A stretch of DNA of 64,000 nt from Bacteroidota bacterium (GTDB lineage: Bacteria > Bacteroidota > Bacteroidia > Chitinophagales > BACL12), in the NCBI GenBank assembly GCA_016706255.1, contig JADJJZ010000029.1, positions 496,001 through 560,000 on the forward strand. Direction: 5' to 3'. Numbering within the stretch: position 1 is the stretch's first letter; each line of letters starts with the position of its first letter. The notes below the pieces were generated by a model. The model did not search any database, had not been told where the DNA came from, and saw only the letters and a program-made list of their open reading frames with translations. Positions 1-8,739 of this stretch are shown one piece after another. The position numbers and the translations under genes were made by a program.

Positions 1-1027
1 ATCTTGCAGTACCTGTTGCATTACCCCAGGGAACAGTTACATTCAGTGAATTATCCGGCGCTGAGTAATTAAAAATGTCCTGACCAAAATAACCACTTAA
101 AAATATCCTGTTTTTATCGTTGAATTTATAATTCATTTTGGTATTCAAATCATAGAAATAATAACCATTACCCTCAAAATCTGTTCCTTTTAAAAATGGA
201 GTAACCAATGCATCGATATATGTTCTTCTTGCTGAAATAATAAAACTGGATTTATCTTTTACAATTGGCCCCTGCAAGGTTAAACGCGAAGCAATTAAAC
301 CAATACCACCTTCAGCCTGATATTCTTTATTGTTACCTTCTTTCATCTGCACATCAACCACACTGCTCAATCTGCCACCATATTGTGCAGGCATCCCTCC
401 TTTTATGAGCGTAACATTTTTAATAGCATCCGAATTAAATACACTAAAAAAACCGAACAAATGCCCGGTATTATAAACAACTGCTTCATCTAAAAGAATT
501 AGGTTTTGATCGGGACCACCTCCGCGCACATAAAAACCGGTGTTCCCCTCGCCTGCCCCGCCTACGCCCGGTAACAATTGAATTGTTTTTAAAATATCTA
601 CCTCTCCGAATAATACAGGTATTGTTTTTATCTGCTCAATATTTAATTCAACAGTTCCCATATCTGTGCTTTGCACATTGGCATCTGAACGTTCATCCTC
701 AATCACTACTTCCTGTAATACTTCCCCCTGTTTTAAAGAAATATTGATCCGCTGGTCCGAATTTAGAGCAACAGTTTGAACCTGATTTTCATACCCAATA
801 TAGGAAAACACCACTTCATAAGTGCCTTCAGGCAGGGTCATGGAGAAGAATCCATACACATTTGTGGCCGTTCCTACAATAACATCTGCTTTCACATAAA
901 CATTGGCTCCAATCAGGTCTTCACCCGTTGCTGCATCTTTAATGTAACCGCTTAATGTATATTTATTTTGAGCAAAAATCAGGATGGGGCCTATTAGCAT
1001 CCACAGTAAAATAATTGTCTTTTTCAT
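1..1027 (-). CDS. TonB-dependent outer membrane receptor, N-terminal part (cut by window edge)
   Basis: The minus-strand frame is open from the ATG at 1027 to base 1, so only about 342 N-terminal residues are visible. It starts with a signal peptide (MKKTIILLWMLIG..., cleavage near FAQ), then a carboxypeptidase-regulatory-like beta-sandwich domain (roughly residues 22-100, with LSGYIKDAATGEDLIGANV and a YGFFSMTLPEGTYEV-type strand), then a plug domain with the usual receptor features (a stretch corresponding to a GRxSSVVDVQMKEG-like segment). This order is typical of SusC-like and other Bacteroidota TonB-dependent receptors, which import large ligands across the outer membrane with TonB/ExbBD energy. 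The barrel lies outside the window, so the ligand cannot be inferred. No SusD-like lipoprotein is visible on this side. Confidence 0.85.
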   Translation of the reverse strand, partial: MKKTIILLWMLIGPILIFAQNKYTLSGYIKDAATGEDLIGANVYVKADVIVGTATNVYGFFSMTLPEGTYEVVFSYIGYENQVQTVALNSDQRINISLKQGEVLQEVVIEDERSDANVQSTDMGTVELNIEQIKTIPVLFGEVDILKTIQLLPGVGGAGEGNTGFYVRGGGPDQNLILLDEAVVYNTGHLFGFFSVFNSDAIKNVTLIKGGMPAQYGGRLSSVVDVQMKEGNNKEYQAEGGIGLIASRLTLQGPIVKDKSSFIISARRTYIDALVTPFLKGTDFEGNGYYFYDLNTKMNYKFNDKNRIFLSGYFGQDIFNYSAPDNSLNVTVPWGNATGTAR

Positions 1028-1162
1028 TTGTTAGTGTAATAACGTTGCAAAGTAAGAATGAGTTTACCGAATCACGAAATAATTTCGATGAAAGGAATAT
1101 AAACACGTATGAACGGTAAATATTTTCAGCATTATTCATACAACGCCCGCAACGTCAAAAAG

Positions 1163-1492
1163 TTACATCTTGCCGGGCTTATAATTTTTCATGGTCGTAT
1201 GGGCTACATTCAGCACATCACTAAGTGTAGAGGGCAATACCTTTTGTAAATTTACAGTAGTCCAACCCTGTAAACCCCATTTATTCGGGACAGGGAATAT
1301 AACAGTATCATCAAAGGCACAAAAAACAGACTGGTCCACCTTGGTTAATTTAACATTAAGTGACAGGCCATCCGCAGCCATTGTGGCAAATATGCGTTTA
1401 TTGGTTTTAAAAGCAGTACGGTCAAAATGTGGGGCGGAGGTCACATCCGCCAAGGCTAATATTATTTTTGAACATGCAGCAGCCGATACCAT
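1163..1492 (-). CDS. MmcQ/YjbR family protein
   Basis: This 109-residue protein matches the small MmcQ/YjbR fold (CyaY-like, often called DNA-binding on structural grounds). The typical pattern is visible: an N-terminal strand (around HFDRTAFKTNKRIFATM), a central segment with LSLNVKLTK, and the C-terminal GLQGWTTVNLQKV followed by a helix with DVLNVAHTTMKNY. Its ATG overlaps the stop of the upstream acetyltransferase by one base (TAATG), so the two are probably translationally coupled. The opposite-strand reading frame across the same bases is a shadow. The cellular role of the family is not established. Confidence 0.8.
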   Translation of the reverse strand: MVSAAACSKIILALADVTSAPHFDRTAFKTNKRIFATMAADGLSLNVKLTKVDQSVFCAFDDTVIFPVPNKWGLQGWTTVNLQKVLPSTLSDVLNVAHTTMKNYKPGKM

Positions 1493-2055
1493 TATTTTTG
1501 TATGAAGTTTTTTTCAAGTAAAGAATAAACAGCTGAATCGAGGAACTTTCCTTCAAAATAATAATCTTCAACATAATAAGCTTCCCTAATAAATCCGTTT
1601 TTTTCAAGAATTTTTATAGAAGCATTATTTTCTGGATTCACTACCGCTTCAATAGAATGAATGTTTAATTGTTTAAATCCGAATTCCACCACTAATTGTA
1701 TTGCTTCAAACATGATTCCTTTACCATGAAATTCAGGCAATAATAAATAACCGATTTCTGCGCGATAATGTTCTTTTTTGAATCTATAAAACCCTATGGT
1801 ACCTATCATACGCATATCGTCGGCCAGACAAATTGCCCAGGTTATACCTTCGTTATAGGTTAAATTGTCCATTATTTTTTCAATCAACTCTACTGCATCG
1901 TGCACAGTTTTAGCAAGTGGTTTATCGATATAACGCATTACCACTTCACTTGAGCGTAATTCATATAACGCATTTGCATCTTTAATGGTGATTTGACGCA
2001 ATATCAGCCGCTTACCGGTTAATATAGGGAATGGATTAAAATTAAGTTCTAGCAT
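1492..2055 (-). CDS. GNAT family N-acetyltransferase (RimJ/RimL-like)
   Basis: The 187-residue protein has the RimJ/RimL-type GNAT pattern: the N-terminal TGKRLILRQITIKDANALYEL strand-helix, a central sheet with MIGTIGFYRF and EIGYLLLPEFHGKGIMFEA (the acetyl-CoA pyrophosphate-binding loop H-G-K-G), then NIHSIEAVVNPENNASIKILEKNGF, the conserved region in which N and K precede the C-terminal strand. Members transfer acetyl groups from acetyl-CoA to protein N-termini or small amines; the substrate here is unknown. It is the gene directly upstream of the MmcQ/YjbR protein and overlaps it by one base. It follows the two secreted subtilases on the same strand, with 66 bases between, and may be read with them. 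Confidence 0.88.
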   Translation of the reverse strand: MLELNFNPFPILTGKRLILRQITIKDANALYELRSSEVVMRYIDKPLAKTVHDAVELIEKIMDNLTYNEGITWAICLADDMRMIGTIGFYRFKKEHYRAEIGYLLLPEFHGKGIMFEAIQLVVEFGFKQLNIHSIEAVVNPENNASIKILEKNGFIREAYYVEDYYFEGKFLDSAVYSLLEKNFIQK

Positions 2056-2121
2056 AAATTCAAATAGCCGTTAAAAATACGGATAATCGTTTCAAACGGG
2101 ATTATTATTTTGTGAGATGAA

Positions 2122-3768
2122 CTATTTGACTAAAAATTTTTGAGATTCGGTATAAACATCACCAACCAATTTAATTATATACATACCTGTAGCGAGAATA
2201 TTTAAATTGTTAAAAAATACAGGAATCACTTTTCCATCGGTCATACTAATTTCCTGTGTATATAAAATTTGTCCGGCTATATCATAAATATATACATGCG
2301 CATCACCGGTTTCTTTTGCCGTTATAAAAATAGAAACAACATCAGCTGCCGGATTTGGCATTATCGAAATCATTTGATCTTCAGGTAAATCTATACCTTT
2401 AACAGTGAGATAAGCCTTCGCGAAATTCGGAATGCCATAACCCATATTATTATCTGGATTATCGGCTTGTGAGGCAGTACTTTGAATGATTTCCAATACC
2501 TGCATATTTGTTAATTCAGGAAATGCCGACATAAAACTGGCACATGCTCCGGCTATCAGGGGACTGGAATACGAGGTTCCATTTCCATAATACACCACAC
2601 CGGTTTGATCCATCACGGCAGTTCCTGCACCCTGACCGGCAACGTTGGGTTTTATTCTTCCGTCGGCGGTTGGCCCCTGTGAACTAAAACTCACATAATT
2701 TCCATTTAAATCAACTGCACCAATAGTCATAATACTATCGGCATCTGCCGGAGCACCAATAAAATTCCAATCTTCGTCACCACTGTTTCCTGCGCTGTTG
2801 CAAACCAAAATACCGGCCGCTGCCGCTCTATCTGCAGCAATTGTAGCAACGGTAGTATTGCCATCCATATCAGCATAGGTATGGTCTTCTGTTATGGTAT
2901 CAAATGTGGTATATCCTAATGATGAATTAATAATATCAGCGCCAATAAAATCAGCGTATTCTGCTGCCTGCATCCAATAATCTTCTTCCACTACCCTTTC
3001 GCTATCAACAACCTCAGTTCTGAATAAATAATATTCTGCATCCGGTGCACTGCCAATATATTTTCCGGGCTCATCAACAGCCATTATACTTAAAACATTG
3101 CTGCCATGTGTACTTGAAATATATACCTGATCATTATCATCCGGAAAATTAATTGTTTCAACTATTTGATTTTTATCACGTAAACTTTGAAATCCAATTC
3201 CAAAATCAACACCATAAAATCCACCATCTAAAACGGCAATTTTTATGCCCTGACCCCTGTATCCAAGATTATGCAAAAAATCAACATCAATCATGTGATT
3301 CTGATTAAAAGCGCCGCCATAAGAAACAGCATCATCTAAAGTTGTGCGGTAAAAAACGGTATTGTCGACAGGAATTCCCGTATCATCAATTAATTGATAG
3401 CGTTTAACTTTTTCGATTTTACTTACAAATGGCAATAAAGCAATTGTAGCAAGTAATGTTTCATCGTGCACTGATATACTCACTGCATTTAACCATCTGC
3501 TTTCAACGGTAACAGTAGCGCCAGCATCCTGCAATTGTTTCACGTAATCAACATTCACAGGTAAATCACTTGTGTTTATGGCGATATGCATTTTTGCTCT
3601 GCGCTGAATTGCAGCATCACTTAAATACACTTCAGGGTGTTCAACGGAATAAACAGAATTATTTTTATCAGTAAAATAAACCCAATATTTTTCTGCACTC
3701 GATTGAGCATGAACTAAAACTGAAAAAGTAATAATTGATATAAAGAGGAGACTGATTTTTTTTATCAT
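2122..3768 (-). CDS. Secreted S8 family serine peptidase with T9SS type A sorting domain
   Basis: This 548-residue protein begins with a signal peptide ending near VHAQ (residue 22). A prodomain-like region follows (about 25-125, with KYWVYFTDK and RWLNAVSISV), and then a subtilisin catalytic domain. The full catalytic set is visible: Asp181 in IAVLDGG, His221 in STHGSNV, the oxyanion Asn328 in NSAGNSG and Ser399 in GTSYSSP. The last 80 or so residues (MISIMPNPAADVVSIFI onward, ending KFLVK) are a T9SS type A sorting domain, so the protein is expected to be exported through the Sec and type IX systems and anchored or released at the cell surface. It lies 15 bases downstream of a 580-residue paralogue with the same architecture; the pair looks like a tandem duplication. 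Confidence 0.93.
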   Translation of the reverse strand: MIKKISLLFISIITFSVLVHAQSSAEKYWVYFTDKNNSVYSVEHPEVYLSDAAIQRRAKMHIAINTSDLPVNVDYVKQLQDAGATVTVESRWLNAVSISVHDETLLATIALLPFVSKIEKVKRYQLIDDTGIPVDNTVFYRTTLDDAVSYGGAFNQNHMIDVDFLHNLGYRGQGIKIAVLDGGFYGVDFGIGFQSLRDKNQIVETINFPDDNDQVYISSTHGSNVLSIMAVDEPGKYIGSAPDAEYYLFRTEVVDSERVVEEDYWMQAAEYADFIGADIINSSLGYTTFDTITEDHTYADMDGNTTVATIAADRAAAAGILVCNSAGNSGDEDWNFIGAPADADSIMTIGAVDLNGNYVSFSSQGPTADGRIKPNVAGQGAGTAVMDQTGVVYYGNGTSYSSPLIAGACASFMSAFPELTNMQVLEIIQSTASQADNPDNNMGYGIPNFAKAYLTVKGIDLPEDQMISIMPNPAADVVSIFITAKETGDAHVYIYDIAGQILYTQEISMTDGKVIPVFFNNLNILATGMYIIKLVGDVYTESQKFLVK

Positions 3769-3783
3769 AATACATCAATTAAG

Positions 3784-5526
3784 CTATTCAACAAAAACAA
3801 TTCTACTTTGTTTAAAATTATTCCCCGTGAGCGAAAACAGATACACACCGGGCGCAAAGTTTTTGCGGGTATCGATGGTAAATGAATTATTCATTGCAGC
3901 GTTCAGATAAATTTTTTCTTCATACATCAAGGCGCCATCAATATTAAAAAATTGCATTAAAGCCGGCTGATTTATATTACTTTGAATCAACACATTAAAA
4001 AATGCACTTGCAGGATTTGGTAAAATATTAAAAATATCTACTGTTGTGGTATCAATAATTGTTGTATCACCGGTTGTATCAACTACTGTAGTATCAGTTT
4101 CTGACAATAAAATATCATAAGCCAAACCAAAATTCGGAATGCCGTAACCCATTGAATCATTAGGCGTTAGATATAAATGTGCACTACGCTGAACGGCATC
4201 TATAATTTCCATATTGTTTTTAGCAGGAAACGCTTGCCATAAACTCGCACATGCGCCGGCAATTAATGGCGAAGAAAAACTAGTGCCTCCTAAATAATTT
4301 ACATATCCTGCCGGATCCAATACAGCAGAACCTGACGCCAACGCCACCACATTTGGTTTTAAACGTCCATCAAATGTTGGTCCGTATCCACTGAACGCAA
4401 CGTGTATTCCCGCCGTGTCAACACCACCAATTGTAAATACACTATCACCATCTGCAGGCATCGAAACATAATGCCATGATGCAGCACCTTCATTACCTGC
4501 ACTATTACAAACTAAAATACCTTTTGATGCAGCCAAATCACCCGCTTTGGTAACAATTGTAGTATTACCATCTAAATCTTCATAAGTATGATTTTGACCC
4601 GGATCATCGAAAGTTGTATATCCTAATGAGGAGTTAATGATATCTGCACCCACACTATCTGCTTTTTCTGATGCAGCTAACCAATAATCTTCTTCTACAA
4701 CATATTCACTATCGGCAATTTCAGTCCGGAATAAATAAAAATTTGCATCAGGTGCTGAACCTGAAAATGTATCAGCAACATCTCCGCCAATTACACTCAT
4801 TACCCAACTGCCATGTACGCCGGAATAAATATTAAACACTTCATTATTGTGGTCAGGGAAATTACGCACACCAAGAATTTGACCTTTATCCCAAAAACTT
4901 TGAAATAACGTTGCTGTATCAACACCAAAAAAACCGGCATCAATTACTGCAATTACCATATCGCCACCTGTAAATCCTAAATCGAGAACGGTATCCAGAT
5001 TTATTTGCTCAATTTGTTTAGTTGCATAGCCGAAAATTCCGGTTACATCAGTAGTTGATGCCGTTCTGTAAAATACATTATTATTATATGGCAGATTATT
5101 TTCATCTTCCCTAATCATTTTTTTAACCGGTGTTATGCTTTGCACAAAATCCAATTGACTAACCACCGCAACCTGCTCCTGCGTTAAATTTGCGCTAATT
5201 GCATTTAACCATCTTGATACAACAATTGGTTGAATATTTTGCGTCTGCAAGGTCTGAATATAATTTTCATTTACAGGAAAATCGGTAAATGAAATAGCAA
5301 TATCATAACGTGTTCTTCTTTCGATAGCGCGTTGTGATAAATATTGTTCGGGTGCATTTTTAAATGTTGAAGTATTGCCTTTATCGGTAAAATAAATCCA
5401 GTATTTTGATGTAATTACAGTTTGTTCCGGTAATAAAACTGCTTTCCCTTCAGCAACATTTATCTGCGCATAAAATAATTGAAATGAAAAAATACTAATA
5501 ATAAAAAGGAGTAATTTTTGCTTCAT
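3784..5526 (-). CDS. Secreted S8 family serine peptidase with T9SS type A sorting domain (paralogue)
   Basis: This 580-residue subtilase parallels its downstream neighbour. The signal peptide ends near FYAQ (residue 21), and the prodomain-like region contains KYWIYFTDK and RWLNAISANL. The catalytic residues are Asp196 (VIDAGFFGVD), His239 (GVHGSWVM), Asn345 (NSAGNEG) and Ser416 (GGTSFSSP). A linker of Thr/Asp-rich repeats (residues about 475-500, TDTTVVDTTGDTTIIDTTTV) separates the peptidase from the type A sorting domain (FNILPNPASAFFNVLI to the end). The linker is absent from the 548-residue copy. The gene begins 18 bases after the lipoprotein gene ends and is probably in one operon with mnmA. 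The substrate is unknown. Confidence 0.93.
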   Translation of the reverse strand: MKQKLLLFIISIFSFQLFYAQINVAEGKAVLLPEQTVITSKYWIYFTDKGNTSTFKNAPEQYLSQRAIERRTRYDIAISFTDFPVNENYIQTLQTQNIQPIVVSRWLNAISANLTQEQVAVVSQLDFVQSITPVKKMIREDENNLPYNNNVFYRTASTTDVTGIFGYATKQIEQINLDTVLDLGFTGGDMVIAVIDAGFFGVDTATLFQSFWDKGQILGVRNFPDHNNEVFNIYSGVHGSWVMSVIGGDVADTFSGSAPDANFYLFRTEIADSEYVVEEDYWLAASEKADSVGADIINSSLGYTTFDDPGQNHTYEDLDGNTTIVTKAGDLAASKGILVCNSAGNEGAASWHYVSMPADGDSVFTIGGVDTAGIHVAFSGYGPTFDGRLKPNVVALASGSAVLDPAGYVNYLGGTSFSSPLIAGACASLWQAFPAKNNMEIIDAVQRSAHLYLTPNDSMGYGIPNFGLAYDILLSETDTTVVDTTGDTTIIDTTTVDIFNILPNPASAFFNVLIQSNINQPALMQFFNIDGALMYEEKIYLNAAMNNSFTIDTRKNFAPGVYLFSLTGNNFKQSRIVFVE

Positions 5527-5544
5527 CGTTGTATAAATAACTTA

Positions 5545-6291
5545 TTAATTAAAATCTATTATTCTGAGTTTGACACTATACCCGCATTCCACCCGCTCTG
5601 TCCAGGGACAGCTTGGGCAGGTTAAATCCTGTGTATAATAATGATAAAAATCCTGTTGAATTAATCCGACATTTTCTGCATAAATTTCTTCAGCATAATC
5701 AAACCAAATTAAATTGGAATCACCTTCCTGAATTACTTTAATGGTATTATCAAAATTAAATCCGTTTAATGAATAGGGCAATCCTACATTTTTATAAGTG
5801 TATTCCCAATCTTCATAAAAATCCAACTGATTACAATCTTCCGCAACGGGAATATCTTCTAACCCACCTAAATATACATTACCTGCCCAGTTGGTTTGTT
5901 CTTTTACAGGGGTAATCAGTTTTATAAAACGCAAATTATTTTCTACTTTCTGAATTTGCCCGTCAATTGCCAAAACACTCCAAACATTCGTAATATTCCA
6001 GTTTACACTATCCGGCTCACGACGATACCGTTCAATGGTATAATTTAAATGTTGATTTAAATCGTAAAAAGTATCAACCAATATTTCTTTAATTTCCCAT
6101 GCAACAGTATCGTTTGGAATTGTTTCATGGTAATTAATACTATCTACTGTGTACACAACAAATTTCCCAATCGATAACGGATAATATTCGAAGGGCGTAT
6201 CCATTTCCGAATTATCCGTAGTTTCTTCACACGAATAAATGCCGGTTAACAGCAGTGCAAACAATAAAATTAAAATTGATTGATTACGCAT
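5545..6291 (-). CDS. Lipoprotein of unknown function
   Basis: I place the start at the ATG at 6291 because from there the protein has a clean lipoprotein signal: MRNQSILILLFALLLTGIYSC, with the lipobox Cys at about residue 21. An upstream in-frame ATG at 6327 would add 12 residues ahead of the signal. The mature part is acidic, rich in Trp and Tyr, with several predicted strands (FEYYPLSIGKFVVYTVDSI; WSVLAIDGQIQKV), and contains CPSCP near the C-terminus. Sequences opening with YYPL..G..W.Y.VDS are common in Bacteroidota lipoproteins with no assigned role. It sits between mnmA and two secreted subtilases on the same strand, so it may be read from the mnmA promoter. Confidence 0.75.
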   Translation of the reverse strand: MRNQSILILLFALLLTGIYSCEETTDNSEMDTPFEYYPLSIGKFVVYTVDSINYHETIPNDTVAWEIKEILVDTFYDLNQHLNYTIERYRREPDSVNWNITNVWSVLAIDGQIQKVENNLRFIKLITPVKEQTNWAGNVYLGGLEDIPVAEDCNQLDFYEDWEYTYKNVGLPYSLNGFNFDNTIKVIQEGDSNLIWFDYAEEIYAENVGLIQQDFYHYYTQDLTCPSCPWTERVECGYSVKLRIIDFN

Positions 6292-6327
6292 AATGTCAAT
6301 TTTGAAATACACCATGCGAGCGAGCAT

Positions 6328-7437
6328 TTATTTCATAAACGAACTTAAAATATGTCCTCCGCCAATTACATCATTGCCTTCATAAAACACTGCACTTTGG
6401 CCCGGTGTAATGGCACTGACATTTTCGTCGAACTCTACCCGCAAAAGGTCATTCCCTTCCAAAGATAACATACTTTCCGTACCTGCGTTTTTATATCTGA
6501 TTTTTGTTACAGAACGATGACCCGGCTCAACAGCGGCATACTTTTGCATGTTAAGATGGTGCACAAACATGCCATTGCGCAACAAAGCATCTTCTTTACC
6601 CAAAACAACCACATTTTCATCAGGTTTTATAGATGTAACAAAGTATGGTTCACCTAATGCAATGCCTAAACCTTTGCGTTGGCCGATGGTATAAAAAGGA
6701 TATCCTTTATGTTTTCCTAAAATATTGCCTTCCTCATCCACAAACAAACCACCGTCTACTTTTTCTTCCAGGCCTGCTACTTTACGTTTCAAAAATCCAC
6801 GGTAATCGTTATCAGGCACAAAACAAATTTCATAACTCTCCGCTTTATTGGCCAATTCAAAATAGCCCATTTGGCGCGCCATTTCACGAATTTCTGTTTT
6901 GCGGATATTCCCCACCGGAAATTTTGTTCTTGCCATACATGCCTGACTGAGCCCCCAAAGCACATAACTTTGGTCCTTATGCTCATCTAAACCTTTAGAA
7001 ATATAAAAACGACCATTATCGGCATGTTGATTCATTTGCGCATAATGACCGGTTGCTATAAACTCACAGTCCATTTGGTCGGCACGTTTTAATAAAGCTT
7101 CCCATTTAATATGCGTATTGCACAACACACAAGGGTTTGGCGTGCGGCCGGATAAATATTCATCAACAAAATTGTCAATTACATAATCACCAAATTCTTC
7201 GCGAATGTCAATAATAAAATGGTGAAATTGTTTTTCAACGGCAATGGTTCTGGCGTCGTTTATGGAGTCGAGACTGCAACAACCTGTCTCCTTTTTGGAG
7301 CCTCCACTGGATGCATAATCCCATGTTTTCATGGTAATACCCACCACTTCGTAACCTTGTTCATGTAACAAAATTGCCGTAACGGTGCTGTCTATACCAC
7401 CACTCATTGCCACCAGTATTTTTCCGTGCTTGCTCAT
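6328..7437 (-). CDS. mnmA: tRNA-specific 2-thiouridylase MnmA
   Basis: This 369-residue protein is MnmA, which forms 2-thiouridine at the wobble position 34 of tRNA-Lys, Glu and Gln using ATP and a persulfide sulfur. The N-terminal PP-loop is MSGGIDST (residues 11-18). The two catalytic cysteines are Cys103 in TPNPCVLCNTHIKW and Cys205 in SYEICFVPD. The tRNA-binding segment GHYAQ and the central YTIGQRKGLGIA are conserved, and the C-terminal beta-barrel ends in GGGHIL. Length is normal. A Bacteroidota -7 element lies just upstream (7449-7456). It is the first gene of a minus-strand run that continues into a lipoprotein and two secreted subtilases, an unusual pairing of housekeeping and secreted genes. 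Confidence 0.97.
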   Translation of the reverse strand: MSKHGKILVAMSGGIDSTVTAILLHEQGYEVVGITMKTWDYASSGGSKKETGCCSLDSINDARTIAVEKQFHHFIIDIREEFGDYVIDNFVDEYLSGRTPNPCVLCNTHIKWEALLKRADQMDCEFIATGHYAQMNQHADNGRFYISKGLDEHKDQSYVLWGLSQACMARTKFPVGNIRKTEIREMARQMGYFELANKAESYEICFVPDNDYRGFLKRKVAGLEEKVDGGLFVDEEGNILGKHKGYPFYTIGQRKGLGIALGEPYFVTSIKPDENVVVLGKEDALLRNGMFVHHLNMQKYAAVEPGHRSVTKIRYKNAGTESMLSLEGNDLLRVEFDENVSAITPGQSAVFYEGNDVIGGGHILSSFMK

Positions 7438-7448
7438 CGTTTGCTTTG

Positions 7449-7456
7449 CAAAGTTA
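7449..7456 (-). promoter_or_regulatory. Putative -7 promoter element for mnmA
   Basis: On the minus strand the bases read TAACTTTG, a perfect match to the Bacteroidota -7 box TAnnTTTG, 11 bases before the mnmA ATG. No clear TTTG is found 19-20 bases further upstream (the nearest is a TTGAA), so the -33 half is weak. Inferred from sequence only. Confidence 0.5.
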
Positions 7457-7543
7457 CAAACTTAGGGTGCAGAAAGTTCAATTTAGTGCGGAGGATTGGC
7501 CTGTAAGCCTGTTTGATTTGCCAAAAAAGGATAACATTTGCCT

Positions 7544-8587
7544 TTATAATTGCTTCAAAATATTGCGCACCATTCCCTGGCCTTCGTAAACCATTCCGGA
7601 ATAAATCTGCACCAAATTGGCGCCACGGTTGGTTTTTTCAATCACATCCATGTGGTTCATAATGCCGCCAACGCCAATCAAAGGCATGTCGTTGCCCAGC
7701 TCGCGACGTAAATACCAAAGCACCTCATTCGAAATTTTTGTCACCGGTTTTCCGCTTAATCCCCCTGCTCCAATTGTTTCGAGTGTTTTTTGTGATGTAC
7801 TAAGCATAGTACGGTCTAAAGTGGTGTTCGTAGCAATAATTCCCGACAATCCTGTTTCCTTTGCAATTGCCACAATATCAAGCAGTTGTGTCGTATTTAG
7901 GTCCGGTGCAATTTTTAATAACAACGGTTTTGGCGCGGGTTTTGTGCGATTAATCGCCTGCAGCTTATTTATGATATTGGTGAGGGGCTCTTTTTCCTGT
8001 AATTCACGCAAACCCGGCGTGTTTGGAGAAGATACATTGATTACAAAATAATCCACCAAATCAAACAACTTTTCGAAGCAAATCACATAATCTTTCCAGG
8101 CATCTTCGTTTGGTGTAACCTTGTTTTTGCCAATATTTCCGCCAATTACTACACCGTATTTTTTCCGTGCAGCAACAACTGAACTGCGTTTCAGATTTTC
8201 CACCATCACATCTACTCCATCGTTATTAAATCCCATCCTGTTAATCAGGGCTTCATCTTTTGGCAAACGAAATAAACGTGGTTTATCATTTCCCGGCTGC
8301 GCCAATGGTGTAACGGTTCCAACTTCAATATGCCCAAACCCTAAACGCGCCATTAGCGGAATATAGGCTGCATTTTTATCAAACCCGGCTGCCAGTCCAA
8401 CAGGATTTTTAAACGTGAGGCCGAATACTTTTTTTTCGAGATGCGGATATCGCTTGTTGTATTTTTTATCAAAAAAATAACCGAATCCGGGAATCAACAA
8501 AGCGGTTTTAAACAAGGAAAGCGCAAGGTGATGTGCAGTTTCCGGTTGAAATTTAAAAAAAAGAGGTTTGAGCAGGGTTTTGTACAT
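7544..8587 (-). CDS. pyrD: Quinone-dependent dihydroorotate dehydrogenase (class 2)
   Basis: The 347-residue protein is class 2 PyrD, the membrane-associated FMN enzyme that oxidises dihydroorotate to orotate with quinone as acceptor, in pyrimidine synthesis. Visible family marks: the N-terminal amphipathic helices (MYKTLLKPLFFKFQPETAHH), the NPVGLAAGFDKN motif, the GTVTPLAQPGN loop, the MGFNN segment, the catalytic-serine region INVSSPNTPG, the LKIAPDL strand, and the C-terminal FMN phosphate-binding GVGGI and QIYSGMVYEG. Length is normal. It is divergent from hscA, with about 150 bases between the two starts, so both promoters lie in that gap. Confidence 0.97.
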   Translation of the reverse strand: MYKTLLKPLFFKFQPETAHHLALSLFKTALLIPGFGYFFDKKYNKRYPHLEKKVFGLTFKNPVGLAAGFDKNAAYIPLMARLGFGHIEVGTVTPLAQPGNDKPRLFRLPKDEALINRMGFNNDGVDVMVENLKRSSVVAARKKYGVVIGGNIGKNKVTPNEDAWKDYVICFEKLFDLVDYFVINVSSPNTPGLRELQEKEPLTNIINKLQAINRTKPAPKPLLLKIAPDLNTTQLLDIVAIAKETGLSGIIATNTTLDRTMLSTSQKTLETIGAGGLSGKPVTKISNEVLWYLRRELGNDMPLIGVGGIMNHMDVIEKTNRGANLVQIYSGMVYEGQGMVRNILKQL

Positions 8588-8739
8588 CGGGCTGTAAAGT
8601 TAGGTTGAAGTTTTGACGTTTCGAAGCAGATATACACAGGCTTTTATCCTGAACTTATTCTTTCAAATGAAACTTAAATAGGTAGTTCAAACATTTTTTG
8701 CTCAATTTTGCAACCTGTTCAGATGATACTCGAAAAACT

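Noticed and set aside
1191..1505. A 104-residue plus-strand frame
   Set aside because: It is the antisense shadow of the MmcQ/YjbR gene, which has a clear family pattern and coupling to the acetyltransferase.
7407..7589. A 60-residue plus-strand frame between mnmA and pyrD
   Set aside because: It overlaps the 5' end of mnmA and its promoter element and has no protein-like pattern.
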